A stretch of 48,703 bases of DNA, taken from positions 1-48,703 of the IMG/VR virus record IMGVR_UViG_3300033388_001701; one strand, 5' to 3'. A program made the position numbers and the translations under genes. Positions 22,284 to 29,600 of the stretch are shown piece by piece. The notes below the pieces were generated by a model. It did no database searches. It was not told the DNA's origin and saw only the letters and a program-made list of their open reading frames with translations. Origin of the DNA: a virus. Numbering within the stretch: position 1 is the stretch's first letter; every line of letters starts with the position of its first letter.

Positions 22284-25043
22284 TTAATTCATTATGTTTA
22301 TTTGCCAATAAGCCATGTTACGATTCATTTTCGTTAATTGTTTATTTCCGAATACTGCTCCTGTCATCCCACCAAAGAATCTACCTACTGACATTGTGTT
22401 TTTTGCGTTCTTATCCATTAATTCTTCTAATGCTTCCCCTAACGGTGTGTCTCCTGCTTCAAATGCTCCAAATGCTTTCTTCATAAATTCTTTGGTTGTA
22501 AACTCTTTTATCCCAAAAGACTCATGAATTTCGTTTAATAGGTTCGTTTTCCCTTGAGCGTAAGGATCGGTCTTCTGGTTGTTATAGACCACTTCATTAA
22601 CATCTATTCCACTAACTACAAATAACGGCTTCCTTACAAACTGATCCCATAGTTTAAATCGTGTGGCCCCTTCCATGTCAGGTGCATTTTTCCCGGCAAT
22701 GACAATGCTTAAAACCGCGCTGATGATCTTTTTCCTGTTATCCATCGCCCACTGACCAATATTATCACGGCTAAAATGGCGTTGGTCTGGCTTTTCCATA
22801 TTGGGGTTAATTGTGATAGGATAAATCCTAGTCGCAAAATCTCCAATGAAATGTATATTATTACCAGTGAACATCCATAGAACAGAAGACGGTACTTCAA
22901 TAGTTTTGTTTTCACCTAATTTTCTCCCACCATAAATGTCTGTTGACATAGCTTTTGCCAAACGGCTTGAGCGAATATTGCTATTTTCTTGAATATTGTC
23001 GAATAGAACACAACTATGACCCTCCTGTAAGATTGCTAAAATGTATTTCCCTAACTCTTCATCGTCATTGCTCCAATCACTAGCAGCAGCAGGACGGTTG
23101 AATGAGGCATAAGAAATTAATTGAGCTAATGTCGTTTTACCGGAACTTTGGACCGGGCTAACAATTCCGAACCCTGGCATCCCACTATCGTCTGTGATTG
23201 ATGGTCGTTGGATAGCTGTCATTAAAGCAGCAACAGCCACGGCGCGATCTAAATCTGATTGAAAAGGGAATTCTGCAAAAACTGTTTCTGTTAAATATCT
23301 ATAGGCATCTTTAGGGTCCATTTGTGTCAATTTAAGTTTATGATGGATAACCGTAAAAAGTCCCGTTCTCTTATCATATCCCGGCTTTTGCATTAATTCC
23401 CAATTGTTGTTTATAAATGGGTGTTCAACAATCCCGGTAATCGGTTGAAAATTTTCGTTATCTGCTTCACCAACCATATGTAATATCCGAATAGGGCATT
23501 CAATATCTTGTCCGGTAGGACTAAGGAACATTATGTCTTTTTCCATCCTACCAGCTAATGTATAAAATGGTTTTGTGTAATGCCTAATTATCGGCATCTT
23601 CGGGTAATCCATTCCTAAATCGTCGGCCCTGGCCATTTGTCGTATTGATTTCGGTTTTCCCATTCCAATGCTAAGAAGACTTCCACCCATGACAAAAACT
23701 TGCGGTTCTTTTCCCGATCCGGCCAGGGCTTCGGCTGCAAGTTTAGCGGCCTCGCCTGTGTTCGTTTGATCGATTTCGATTTCGACAAAACCAGCAGCTT
23801 GTCTTTCTTCCGACTTTCTTTTTCTAAGTTCTTCTTTTTGTTCGTCTAATTTTTCCTGTCTGGCTATTTTAATTGTTTTCTTGACTGCATTTATCCCAAT
23901 GGATAATTTTTCCGATATGGCCCGAATAATATTTTCGAGATCAACCGGGTTAAAGCTCAATACCATCTCAGCAAAATCCTGTTGGATTTCCGAAACATTT
24001 GCAGAACTTACCCAATCATACACTTGGTCGAATGTCGGGTTATCTACAATGTCAACCGCGCTATCAACGCTCCTTTCAATATCATCAAACCGAATTTGCC
24101 ATTCGTTTAAACGGTTGTCGTCTGAAATTTCCCGTTTAGCTGCGTTCATTGCACCTTCAAGCATACTTTTGACTGTGTTAGGTGGTACACGCCTATTAAT
24201 TAATGATAGGGCTAATTTGTTTAGTTCGTTATGATAATTTTCACTTGTCAGGATTTTTTCAACCCCTGCCGCTAGATCGTAGGCTTCTTTCCTATTCGAC
24301 AATGGGATTGATTCAGATTTCCCATCCTCTTTTTCGATAACGACAGAAGGAATCCAAAATAATTTCCCGTCCTTCTTAACGTAACCGACAAAATCATCTA
24401 TCGGGTCTTCGCCACCTATACAGATTCGTTTCTGGATATACAATGGCTGGCTGCAAGTATAAATCGATTCATCAATGATATTCCCCCAGCCTTTATGTTT
24501 ATTGTATTCTTTCGCCCATTGTTTGACTTTTAAATTGTGAATCGGTTCGTCGAGCCAAAAGAAAATATGTGCTTTTAAGTCCGATGTGGTAAGCCCATAA
24601 GAGGAGGAAAATTGATAGATATAATCGGCATTGTGAAATTCCGATGGTAGTTCTTCATTAATAAAGCGTTCAATTATCAATTTCCCGTCGTCATTACCAA
24701 ATTTCCCATCGCATTTATAACCATCAACATCAATGGCAAAAAACTGTAAATCCTGGTCGATGATTGTTGGTGGTTCATTATCTTTGTTTGCCCTTTTCCT
24801 TCTGAGCATGTCAGTTTTATTTATCCCATCAACAAATTTCCCATGTATCATGAATACCGGGTAATCCATATTTTCAAGGATCGTTTCATATAAATCTTTT
24901 AAGTTTTCGACCGGGATTCCAAACCCGGTAAACCGTTTCCCGGCTTGATAGGACGCGGAAATTTCCCATCCTGTGTCTGTTTTTGTAAATTCTTTTGTTG
25001 CAATCCCTCGGCCTATCGGTGACATAAAATTAGCTTCAGTCAT
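22284..25043 (-). CDS. Primase-helicase (AEP-like primase plus P-loop helicase)
   Basis: 919 residues. An archaeo-eukaryotic-type primase site is suggested by F-F-A-I-D-V-D-G (Asp105, Asp107) and a later K-A-H-I-F-F. The C-terminal half has a P-loop S-P-V-Q-S-S-G-K-T-T (Lys636) and a Walker B-like C-V-L-F-D-N. A charged helical linker rich in K and E lies near residues 390-420. Together these fit a self-priming replicative helicase. It is transcribed leftward from the 25-kb divergent region. RBS AGGA is modest. Confidence 0.85.
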   Translation of the reverse strand: MTEANFMSPIGRGIATKEFTKTDTGWEISASYQAGKRFTGFGIPVENLKDLYETILENMDYPVFMIHGKFVDGINKTDMLRRKRANKDNEPPTIIDQDLQFFAIDVDGYKCDGKFGNDDGKLIIERFINEELPSEFHNADYIYQFSSSYGLTTSDLKAHIFFWLDEPIHNLKVKQWAKEYNKHKGWGNIIDESIYTCSQPLYIQKRICIGGEDPIDDFVGYVKKDGKLFWIPSVVIEKEDGKSESIPLSNRKEAYDLAAGVEKILTSENYHNELNKLALSLINRRVPPNTVKSMLEGAMNAAKREISDDNRLNEWQIRFDDIERSVDSAVDIVDNPTFDQVYDWVSSANVSEIQQDFAEMVLSFNPVDLENIIRAISEKLSIGINAVKKTIKIARQEKLDEQKEELRKRKSEERQAAGFVEIEIDQTNTGEAAKLAAEALAGSGKEPQVFVMGGSLLSIGMGKPKSIRQMARADDLGMDYPKMPIIRHYTKPFYTLAGRMEKDIMFLSPTGQDIECPIRILHMVGEADNENFQPITGIVEHPFINNNWELMQKPGYDKRTGLFTVIHHKLKLTQMDPKDAYRYLTETVFAEFPFQSDLDRAVAVAALMTAIQRPSITDDSGMPGFGIVSPVQSSGKTTLAQLISYASFNRPAAASDWSNDDEELGKYILAILQEGHSCVLFDNIQENSNIRSSRLAKAMSTDIYGGRKLGENKTIEVPSSVLWMFTGNNIHFIGDFATRIYPITINPNMEKPDQRHFSRDNIGQWAMDNRKKIISAVLSIVIAGKNAPDMEGATRFKLWDQFVRKPLFVVSGIDVNEVVYNNQKTDPYAQGKTNLLNEIHESFGIKEFTTKEFMKKAFGAFEAGDTPLGEALEELMDKNAKNTMSVGRFFGGMTGAVFGNKQLTKMNRNMAYWQINIMN

Positions 25044-25250
25044 AAAAATTTCCTAACCCCATTTTAAAATTTCCCGTTATCTATTGACACACAGACATTT
25101 TTCGACTTAAAAATGATGATATATTATTTTTTTATAAAAAGAAAGGCTTTACTTTTAAAAATTAAAATTTCTTAAAAATCAATTAAAAATAGAACACAAT
25201 GACGGAACAAATGCAAGATAAAAAATAATTGGTTATTATTAAAATAATGT
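25044..25250. other. AT-rich divergent control region, candidate origin
   Basis: About 200 bp with no gene between the leftward primase-helicase and the rightward early genes. It is very AT rich with several A/T tracts, TATA-like boxes on both strands, a TTGACA at 25073 and one copy of the CTTTACTT octamer at 25147-25154. The leftward promoter cannot be fixed by eye. Origins are often in such places, but no iterons were seen. Confidence 0.4.
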
Positions 25251-25280
25251 TTGACAGGGGATAATTGGTTGTGTTATAAA
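25251..25280 (+). promoter_or_regulatory. Early promoter P1
   Basis: TTGACA at 25251 and TTATAA/TATAAA at 25274-25280 with spacing of 17 or 18. The spacer GGGGATAATTGGTTGTG is nearly the same as in P3 at 26635. The downstream leader (ACAGTGAGTGAGGGACAA...ACGAGGTGAGACAATG) is nearly the same as that of P2. Confidence 0.75.
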
Positions 25281-25329
25281 TAGTCATACAGTGAGTGAGG
25301 GACAAACAAACCACAAACGAGGTGAGACA

Positions 25330-25620
25330 ATGGAAAAATTCACAGATTTTGCAAAACGGATTGATGAAACAATTAACCTAGACGGTATCAGTGGCAACGT
25401 GGCCCTAGCGTCTACAAACTATGCAGGATGGGCTGGTGTTTGGCGAGTGGGACTATTTTCTGAATCCACCCATGGCGGATACAGGATTGCCGATTGCCCA
25501 TCAACGGTAGATTACTCTAAAAACAGAGGCCGTTATTATACGCCGTCCACAAAATGTTTGCGGGAAATGGTTGAACATGCAAAAAATATCAGTCAATCGC
25601 ATAAAAATAATTGTCGCTAA
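25330..25620 (+). CDS. Early gene, hypothetical protein
   Basis: 96 residues from ATG 25330 with RBS GAGGTGAGACA; the longer frame from 25291 is inside the leader. Mixed alpha/beta, with A-G-W-A-G-V-W-R-V-G-L-F and H-G-G-Y-R-I-A-D-C. No family recognised. First gene after P1, so expressed early. Confidence 0.6.
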   Translation: MEKFTDFAKRIDETINLDGISGNVALASTNYAGWAGVWRVGLFSESTHGGYRIADCPSTVDYSKNRGRYYTPSTKCLREMVEHAKNISQSHKNNCR

Positions 25621-25632
25621 TGAAATAAATAG

Positions 25633-25661
25633 TTGACAATGCCTGAATGGTCGGTTATTAT
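25633..25661 (+). promoter_or_regulatory. Early promoter P2
   Basis: TTGACA (25633-25638), 17 bases, TATTAT (25656-25661). Followed by TTGACAGTGAGCGAGTGACAA, matching the leaders of P1 and P3. Confidence 0.72.
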
Positions 25662-25713
25662 AAAATTGACAGTGAGCGAGTGACAACAAACAAAAACAAA
25701 ACGAGGTGAGACG

Positions 25714-26097
25714 ATGAGAGCAAAACGACGCATACCAACCAAAGAAAACCTCATCAAGCATTATGGGATGACCGAATACCAGGCCGCCGAAGCGGTCAGA
25801 ATGATGCCCGCCGTCAAACGGGCTTTGAAGAACAACACCATCCATGCCAAGGTGGAGAGCGTCAGCCGATCTGGTATGTCCCGAACAATAAGTCTCTATA
25901 TTGTCCACAAAGGTAGGATATATGGTTTAAATTGGGCCTTTGGCAGGATATACGGCGACGTTTCCCGTGACCATGGCCACACGGTCCGCATTAATGGGTG
26001 TGGGATGGATATGCTTTTTGAGGCCAACTACCGGTTGTTCTGTACGTTGTGCCCACGGACGCCATACCAGGGCTACTGCCACTATCAGGGGATGTGA
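25714..26097 (+). CDS. Early gene, conserved phage protein with SVSRSGMSR motif
   Basis: 127 residues, RBS GAGGTGAGACG. Contains V-E-S-V-S-R-S-G-M-S-R-T and G-C-G-M-D-M, which I recall from a recurring phage and mobile-element family of unknown function. Basic N-terminus suggests nucleic acid contact. Cysteine-rich end (CTLCPRTPYQGYCHYQGM). Confidence 0.62.
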   Translation: MRAKRRIPTKENLIKHYGMTEYQAAEAVRMMPAVKRALKNNTIHAKVESVSRSGMSRTISLYIVHKGRIYGLNWAFGRIYGDVSRDHGHTVRINGCGMDMLFEANYRLFCTLCPRTPYQGYCHYQGM

Positions 26098-26101
26098 AGA
26101 T

Positions 26102-26287
26102 ATGGGTGAAATAGTGCATTACCGGGAAATCCGAGAGGAGAAACAGCGCCGTTTAAGGTCGAGTGGTAGTTTTATAGACGGCGCTCTGTGTGGTAACGGC
26201 GCGTATATTGGCCATATAAAGAGTTCCAGGGTGCCGCGTGAAATAACGTGCCCGGAATGTAAAAGACGATTAAAACGGAAGCGATAA
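26102..26287 (+). CDS. Early gene, small basic protein with CxxC
   Basis: 61 residues from ATG 26102, five bases after the preceding stop. Ends I-T-C-P-E-C-K-R-R-L-K-R-K-R, so a zinc or nucleic-acid-binding tail. A longer frame starting at 25940 overlaps the upstream gene and is unlikely. Family not recognised. Confidence 0.58.
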   Translation: MGEIVHYREIREEKQRRLRSSGSFIDGALCGNGAYIGHIKSSRVPREITCPECKRRLKRKR

Positions 26288-26288
26288 C

Positions 26289-26612
26289 ATGAAAACAATT
26301 TTTAGCGGCTTTACTATCACTTGTGGAAATTGCGGGGAAGAAGCTACGATAGAACACCATGCTGGTGAACTGACAATAGAGTGTCGGGTATGTACTAATG
26401 AGGAAATGGAAATCCTTGACGTGTCAGAACCGGAAAAGATTAATTTGATGGATGAAGTCGAGGAAATTCTGGGGAAGGTTGATAAAATTGAGGATGAAAT
26501 ACATGAGGGCGAACGATACCCCGACAGCGTTAGTTTTAGGGCCGTCCTAGGATATTTAGAGGTTATCAGGGAACAGTGTAAACAAATATATTCCCGGATT
26601 GAGGATGAATAA
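26289..26612 (+). CDS. Early gene, zinc-ribbon protein with helical tail
   Basis: 107 residues. Four cysteines as C-G-N-C-G and C-R-V-C in residues 12-35 form a zinc ribbon. The rest is acidic and helical (about residues 50-107), likely a coiled coil. Such small proteins often bind host transcription factors, but no target can be named. Confidence 0.62.
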   Translation: MKTIFSGFTITCGNCGEEATIEHHAGELTIECRVCTNEEMEILDVSEPEKINLMDEVEEILGKVDKIEDEIHEGERYPDSVSFRAVLGYLEVIREQCKQIYSRIEDE

Positions 26613-26634
26613 TTGTCAGTAACTAAATAAATGG

Positions 26635-26664
26635 TTGACAGAGGATAATTGATTGTGGTAATCT
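26635..26664 (+). promoter_or_regulatory. Early promoter P3
   Basis: TTGACA (26635-26640) and TAATCT (26659-26664), 18-base spacer. The spacer matches P1 at 15 of 18 positions, beginning G-x-GGATAATTG, which suggests a shared operator. TTGACAGTGAG follows as in P2. Confidence 0.65.
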
Positions 26665-26710
26665 GTAATTGACAGTGAGGAAAACGTTAATAATAATCGG
26701 AGGAATCGAA

Positions 26711-26923
26711 ATGGCAACCCAGAAGAGAAAAGACTGGCGAAACAAGTTGACAAAGGCTGAGTTGAGGCACTTGAAGGAAACAGCAGGTGTAAAGGACCTT
26801 GCCGGGCTAAAGCGAAACTTTGAAGGCCAAGCAGAAATGAGGCGGCTTAATGAAAACCCGGCGTGCGAACCGTGTTGGGAATGTCGATCAATAGCGTTAA
26901 AATTAGGCTTTGAGATATTATAA
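26711..26923 (+). CDS. Early gene, small basic protein
   Basis: 70 residues from ATG 26711, RBS GGAGGAATCGAA. Basic helical N-terminus, then C-E-P-C-W-E-C. First gene after P3. No family recognised; cysteines may bind zinc. Confidence 0.58.
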   Translation: MATQKRKDWRNKLTKAELRHLKETAGVKDLAGLKRNFEGQAEMRRLNENPACEPCWECRSIALKLGFEIL

Positions 26924-26925
26924 TA

Positions 26926-27081
26926 ATGAAACCAGTTAATTTTCTTTTGTCGGTCTGCCTAGAGTGCCACAAAAACTACGGCGTGAAATGCAGCCAGGGA
27001 GCACCGGGTGGCCTGAGTCATGGGCTATGCCCTGTATGTGGCCCTAAATACATAAAATCTTTGAGAGGATTGAAACGATGA
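26926..27081 (+). CDS. Early gene, small zinc-ribbon protein (51 aa)
   Basis: Read from ATG 26926 to a TGA that overlaps the next ATG. Cysteines pair as C-L-E-C-H and C-P-V-C-G with S-H-G-L-C-P between, a pattern found in many small phage zinc proteins. The CxxCH here is part of the zinc ribbon, not a haem site. Confidence 0.6.
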   Translation: MKPVNFLLSVCLECHKNYGVKCSQGAPGGLSHGLCPVCGPKYIKSLRGLKR

Positions 27082-27359
27082 AACATACACCGGGACCATG
27101 GAGAACTGAAGATTTATTTGTTTATCCAACCGACGAAACAAAAACAGCCGTAGCCGATTGTGGGCGCACTATCTATAACATAGAGCAGGGGAGAGCAAAC
27201 GCCAAGCTAATCGCCGCCGCTCCTGAGTTGTTGGAAATGCTGAAGGCCGCAAAAGAACATCTTGAATATTGCGGCTATGGTGATTCGTATGAAAGAGAAT
27301 GTGCCGGGAATTTAGATGATAGAATTCAAAACGCAATTGACAAGGCTACAAAGGAGTGA
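27078..27359 (+). CDS. Conserved small phage protein (HTPGPW family)
   Basis: 93 residues beginning M-K-H-T-P-G-P-W and with A-N-A-K-L-I-A-A-A-P-E-L-L-E, a hallmark of a very common phage early protein of unknown function. Helical C-terminus. Overlaps the preceding gene by 4 bases. Confidence 0.72.
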   Translation: MKHTPGPWRTEDLFVYPTDETKTAVADCGRTIYNIEQGRANAKLIAAAPELLEMLKAAKEHLEYCGYGDSYERECAGNLDDRIQNAIDKATKE

Positions 27360-27360
27360 A

Positions 27361-27537
27361 ATGCGTAAATTGACAATTGAATATTTAGTGGATTGGTGTC
27401 GAGTGTGTTCTGATAAGATATGCGAATGCCAAAAATGTGTAATCACGAAAAGGAAAATATGTGTAGATAATTGCATGTGTAAGCCGTTTGATAATAAACA
27501 ATTATCTGCGCCTTTTTGTTATAGGCAATACAATTAA
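27361..27537 (+). CDS. Cysteine-rich small protein (58 aa)
   Basis: ATG 27361 with AAGGAGTGAA upstream. Nine cysteines within residues 13-53 (C-R-V-C, C-E-C-Q-K-C, C-V-D-N-C-M-C), probably two zinc sites. Function unknown. Confidence 0.55.
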   Translation: MRKLTIEYLVDWCRVCSDKICECQKCVITKRKICVDNCMCKPFDNKQLSAPFCYRQYN

Positions 27538-27548
27538 CAGGCGATAAA

Positions 27549-27707
27549 ATGAACCGTTATGACCGTTATTTAAAAATCATTTCTTGGGCGCGTAGGCGTT
27601 ATACTGTTAATGGTCGGTTGTTCTATATGAAAAATGGGAAGAACACTAAATATACCCGGATAGAGCATAGCGCGGCGCGTAAGTATTTGAATGTAGTCAT
27701 TAATTAA
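27549..27707 (+). CDS. Small basic protein (52 aa)
   Basis: ATG 27549, weak RBS (AGGCGATAAA). Rich in R, K and Y, net strongly positive. No family recognised. Packed between two genes on the same strand. Confidence 0.5.
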   Translation: MNRYDRYLKIISWARRRYTVNGRLFYMKNGKNTKYTRIEHSAARKYLNVVIN

Positions 27708-27719
27708 AGGGGGTTTATT

Positions 27720-27950
27720 ATGTTTTGGGCTATTGTTTTGGTTTTGTGGGTGATAATTGGGATTTATTCCATCCAAAATAATTGGCGAAAAGACTTACCA
27801 ATTAGAAAAGTAAATATTTTGCCGTTGTTGTTGTTTGGGGTAATAATAGGCCCATTTGTTGGTTTTTTCGATATCGTTTGCTTTTGTTTTAAGCGGACGT
27901 TTCCAAATTTTGATTGGAACAAAGAAATTTTATCAAAGAAGGATAACTAA
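27720..27950 (+). CDS. Small membrane protein, two helices
   Basis: 76 residues, RBS AAAGGGGG. Hydrophobic helices at residues 2-18 and 32-56. Polar loop with basic residues. An early inner-membrane protein, perhaps exclusion or signalling; no family recognised. Confidence 0.58.
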   Translation: MFWAIVLVLWVIIGIYSIQNNWRKDLPIRKVNILPLLLFGVIIGPFVGFFDIVCFCFKRTFPNFDWNKEILSKKDN

Positions 27951-27963
27951 AGGAGATTTTATC

Positions 27964-28203
27964 ATGGCATGCGAAAAGTATTGTAAGGGAATGAAGCAAA
28001 CGAAAAGAGGCCCGGTGACGATTGATCTTGACCCGGAATTACACAAGAAATCTCGTTTTGTTAAATTGTCGGGGTGGTTGTGTCCGCTTGGGTGCTTGTA
28101 TGATCCAAAGACGGAAAAGGCCGCTAATAATTTAATTGCTAATGGCGGTGGGCATCATATTTGCATGAATAATAAGTATAGAGGGATGTTGTTTGCTGGT
28201 TAA
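27964..28203 (+). CDS. Hypothetical early protein with paired cysteines
   Basis: 79 residues from ATG 27964 with AAAGGAG upstream; the longer frame overlaps the membrane gene. Pattern C-E-K-Y-C, C-P-L-G-C and G-G-G-H-H-I-C. Possibly metal binding. Family not recognised. Confidence 0.55.
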   Translation: MACEKYCKGMKQTKRGPVTIDLDPELHKKSRFVKLSGWLCPLGCLYDPKTEKAANNLIANGGGHHICMNNKYRGMLFAG

Positions 28204-28227
28204 AAATAATCATTAAAGGTGCGAGAC

Positions 28228-28500
28228 ATGACTAAGACAGAGCTTGCAAAATACGCCGGTGAGCAAATTTATGCACTATGCACACGGCCAGGTGGTAAAT
28301 TTACAGATATACACTGTTTAACGGTCTACCGCATAACTGAGCGCGGCACGCTTAATCATGTCTGCGAGGTTATGGGTTGTGTTGCAAACAAAGCGCAATA
28401 TTCTGAAATATTTAAGTTAACGAACGGTTATTATGTTATGGGTCGGCCTACAGCCGCTAAAATATCAAAAGGGATAATTGGGAAATTAATTCAGGGATAA
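28228..28500 (+). CDS. Hypothetical early protein
   Basis: 90 residues from ATG 28228 with AAAGGTGCGAG upstream; a GTG at 28219 is weaker. Helical start, then a strand pair. No family recognised. Confidence 0.55.
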   Translation: MTKTELAKYAGEQIYALCTRPGGKFTDIHCLTVYRITERGTLNHVCEVMGCVANKAQYSEIFKLTNGYYVMGRPTAAKISKGIIGKLIQG

Positions 28501-28514
28501 TAAAGAGGGGTGTC

Positions 28515-28727
28515 ATGAAAGAAAAAGTTTTGCAGATAGTGGAAAACGCTCTTGGTAGTGCCGAAGATAATCTTTATCGTGCTGATAGTCAATTTGGGAA
28601 AATGACCGCTAGTGAGTTGTTGGAAGAGTATGGCGAATCGGGCGAACAATGCGGTGAAATATACAAAGGGTATAAAGAAAGGGAGAGGGAATTGAGGCAG
28701 TGTGTCGAATGGGTGAATGATTTGTAG
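28515..28727 (+). CDS. Hypothetical early protein, helical
   Basis: 70 residues, RBS AGAGGGG. Highly charged and helical throughout, likely a coiled coil. Last gene before the early-region terminator. Confidence 0.55.
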   Translation: MKEKVLQIVENALGSAEDNLYRADSQFGKMTASELLEEYGESGEQCGEIYKGYKERERELRQCVEWVNDL

Positions 28728-28750
28728 TAGCTAAACCAGCATAGTATTTT

Positions 28751-28798
28751 AAGGCCGTTAATCGTCTAATTGGTTGTTAGACTTTTAACGGCCTTTTT
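28751..28798 (+). terminator. Intrinsic terminator of the early operon
   Basis: AAGGCCGTTAA pairs with TTAACGGCCTT, with an inner GTCTA/TAGAC stem, followed by a run of T (TTTTTCTTTG). It isolates the early block from the terminase region. Confidence 0.88.
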
Positions 28799-28828
28799 CT
28801 TTGTTTTTCTCCTGAATTTTCCTAAAAA

Positions 28829-28995
28829 TAAGTCTCAGTAAGTCCAGGTTTAGAGAGTTATAGAGTATTTAAGTCTTTCCACCCTCCCCAAAATTTAGAG
28901 AGTATAGTATAAAAATAGTAAAGTATATATTTTTATACAACATATGGCCCAGATAGGGGAGGGTCGAAAGGTCTCGAAAAAGCGTTAAGTCTCAG
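28829..28995. other. Nested palindromes and direct repeats ahead of terminase (candidate packaging/control site)
   Basis: The 270-bp gap before terS contains no gene. Outer arms CTTTCCACCCTCCCC (28875-28889) and GGGGAGGGTCGAAAG (28956-28970) are complementary with one mismatch. Inside, GTATAAAAATA (28907-28917) and TATTTTTATAC (28928-28938) form a perfect 11-bp inverted repeat. Direct repeats TAAGTCTCAG (28829, 28986) and TTTAGAGAGT (28850, 28893) flank and overlap it. Confidence 0.55.
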
Positions 28996-29068
28996 ATGGA
29001 GAAATTTGTTTGTTTTTTCGGGCATATAGGGTAAAATGAGGCTTGAAAATCAATTTATAGGTGGAATT

Positions 29069-29527
29069 ATGGCGTTTGAACCAATAGAACCGGCACAAAT
29101 GAAAGAAACTGCTGAGAAGACGAAGGATGGTTTCTTTGCCCAACAATGCAATTTAAGAGGCAGACCCGCTTTTTACGATACGCCGGAGAAAATGGAGAAA
29201 AGGCTAACGGAATATTTTGAGATATGCCACGCAACGAAGAGACGGGCAACTAAGCCGGGAATGATGCTTTTCCTCGACTTTGCGGACAGACAATCATTAT
29301 ACGCTTATAAACGTAAATCAGCGGGTTTTAATTACTTACTAAAAAAAGCCGAAAGAATGATTCAAGAAAACCTCTGTCAGCAAGAGACACCAATGGCCAT
29401 GTTCCAGCTAAAAGCGTTCTATGGGTTGTCAGAGAACAGTCACGATAACAGCGAGGATGACGATCAAGAAGATGATGGTTTTGACGAACAAATGAACGCA
29501 GCAACTAAAGCGGCGTTTGGGGAATAA
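29069..29527 (+). CDS. terS: Terminase small subunit
   Basis: 152 residues from ATG 29069 with TAGGTGGAATT; an ATG at 29036 lacks a clear RBS. The G-R-P-A-F-Y-D-T-P-E-K-M and K-P-G-M-M-L-F-L-D-F-A-D-R-Q-S-L pattern fits a DNA-packaging small subunit with an N-terminal HTH-like domain. The acidic C-terminus (EDDDQEDDGFDEQ) would contact the large subunit. It recognises the packaging start on the phage DNA; the repeats just upstream are the obvious candidate site. Confidence 0.82.
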   Translation: MAFEPIEPAQMKETAEKTKDGFFAQQCNLRGRPAFYDTPEKMEKRLTEYFEICHATKRRATKPGMMLFLDFADRQSLYAYKRKSAGFNYLLKKAERMIQENLCQQETPMAMFQLKAFYGLSENSHDNSEDDDQEDDGFDEQMNAATKAAFGE

Positions 29528-29600
29528 CAATAGATTGTTAGAAGCCATCAACAATCGTCAGTAAACCATCAATGGTCAGTGATAATCAGCAAGGCAAACA

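Noticed and set aside
20000-22300. Search for an integron integrase (tyrosine recombinase) near the cassette-like array
   Set aside because: No protein in the window shows the R-H-R-Y recombinase pattern, so the array is reported as lacking an integrase.
26926-27081. CxxCH in a small early protein as a haem c site
   Set aside because: The two cysteine pairs form an ordinary zinc ribbon and there is no signal peptide.
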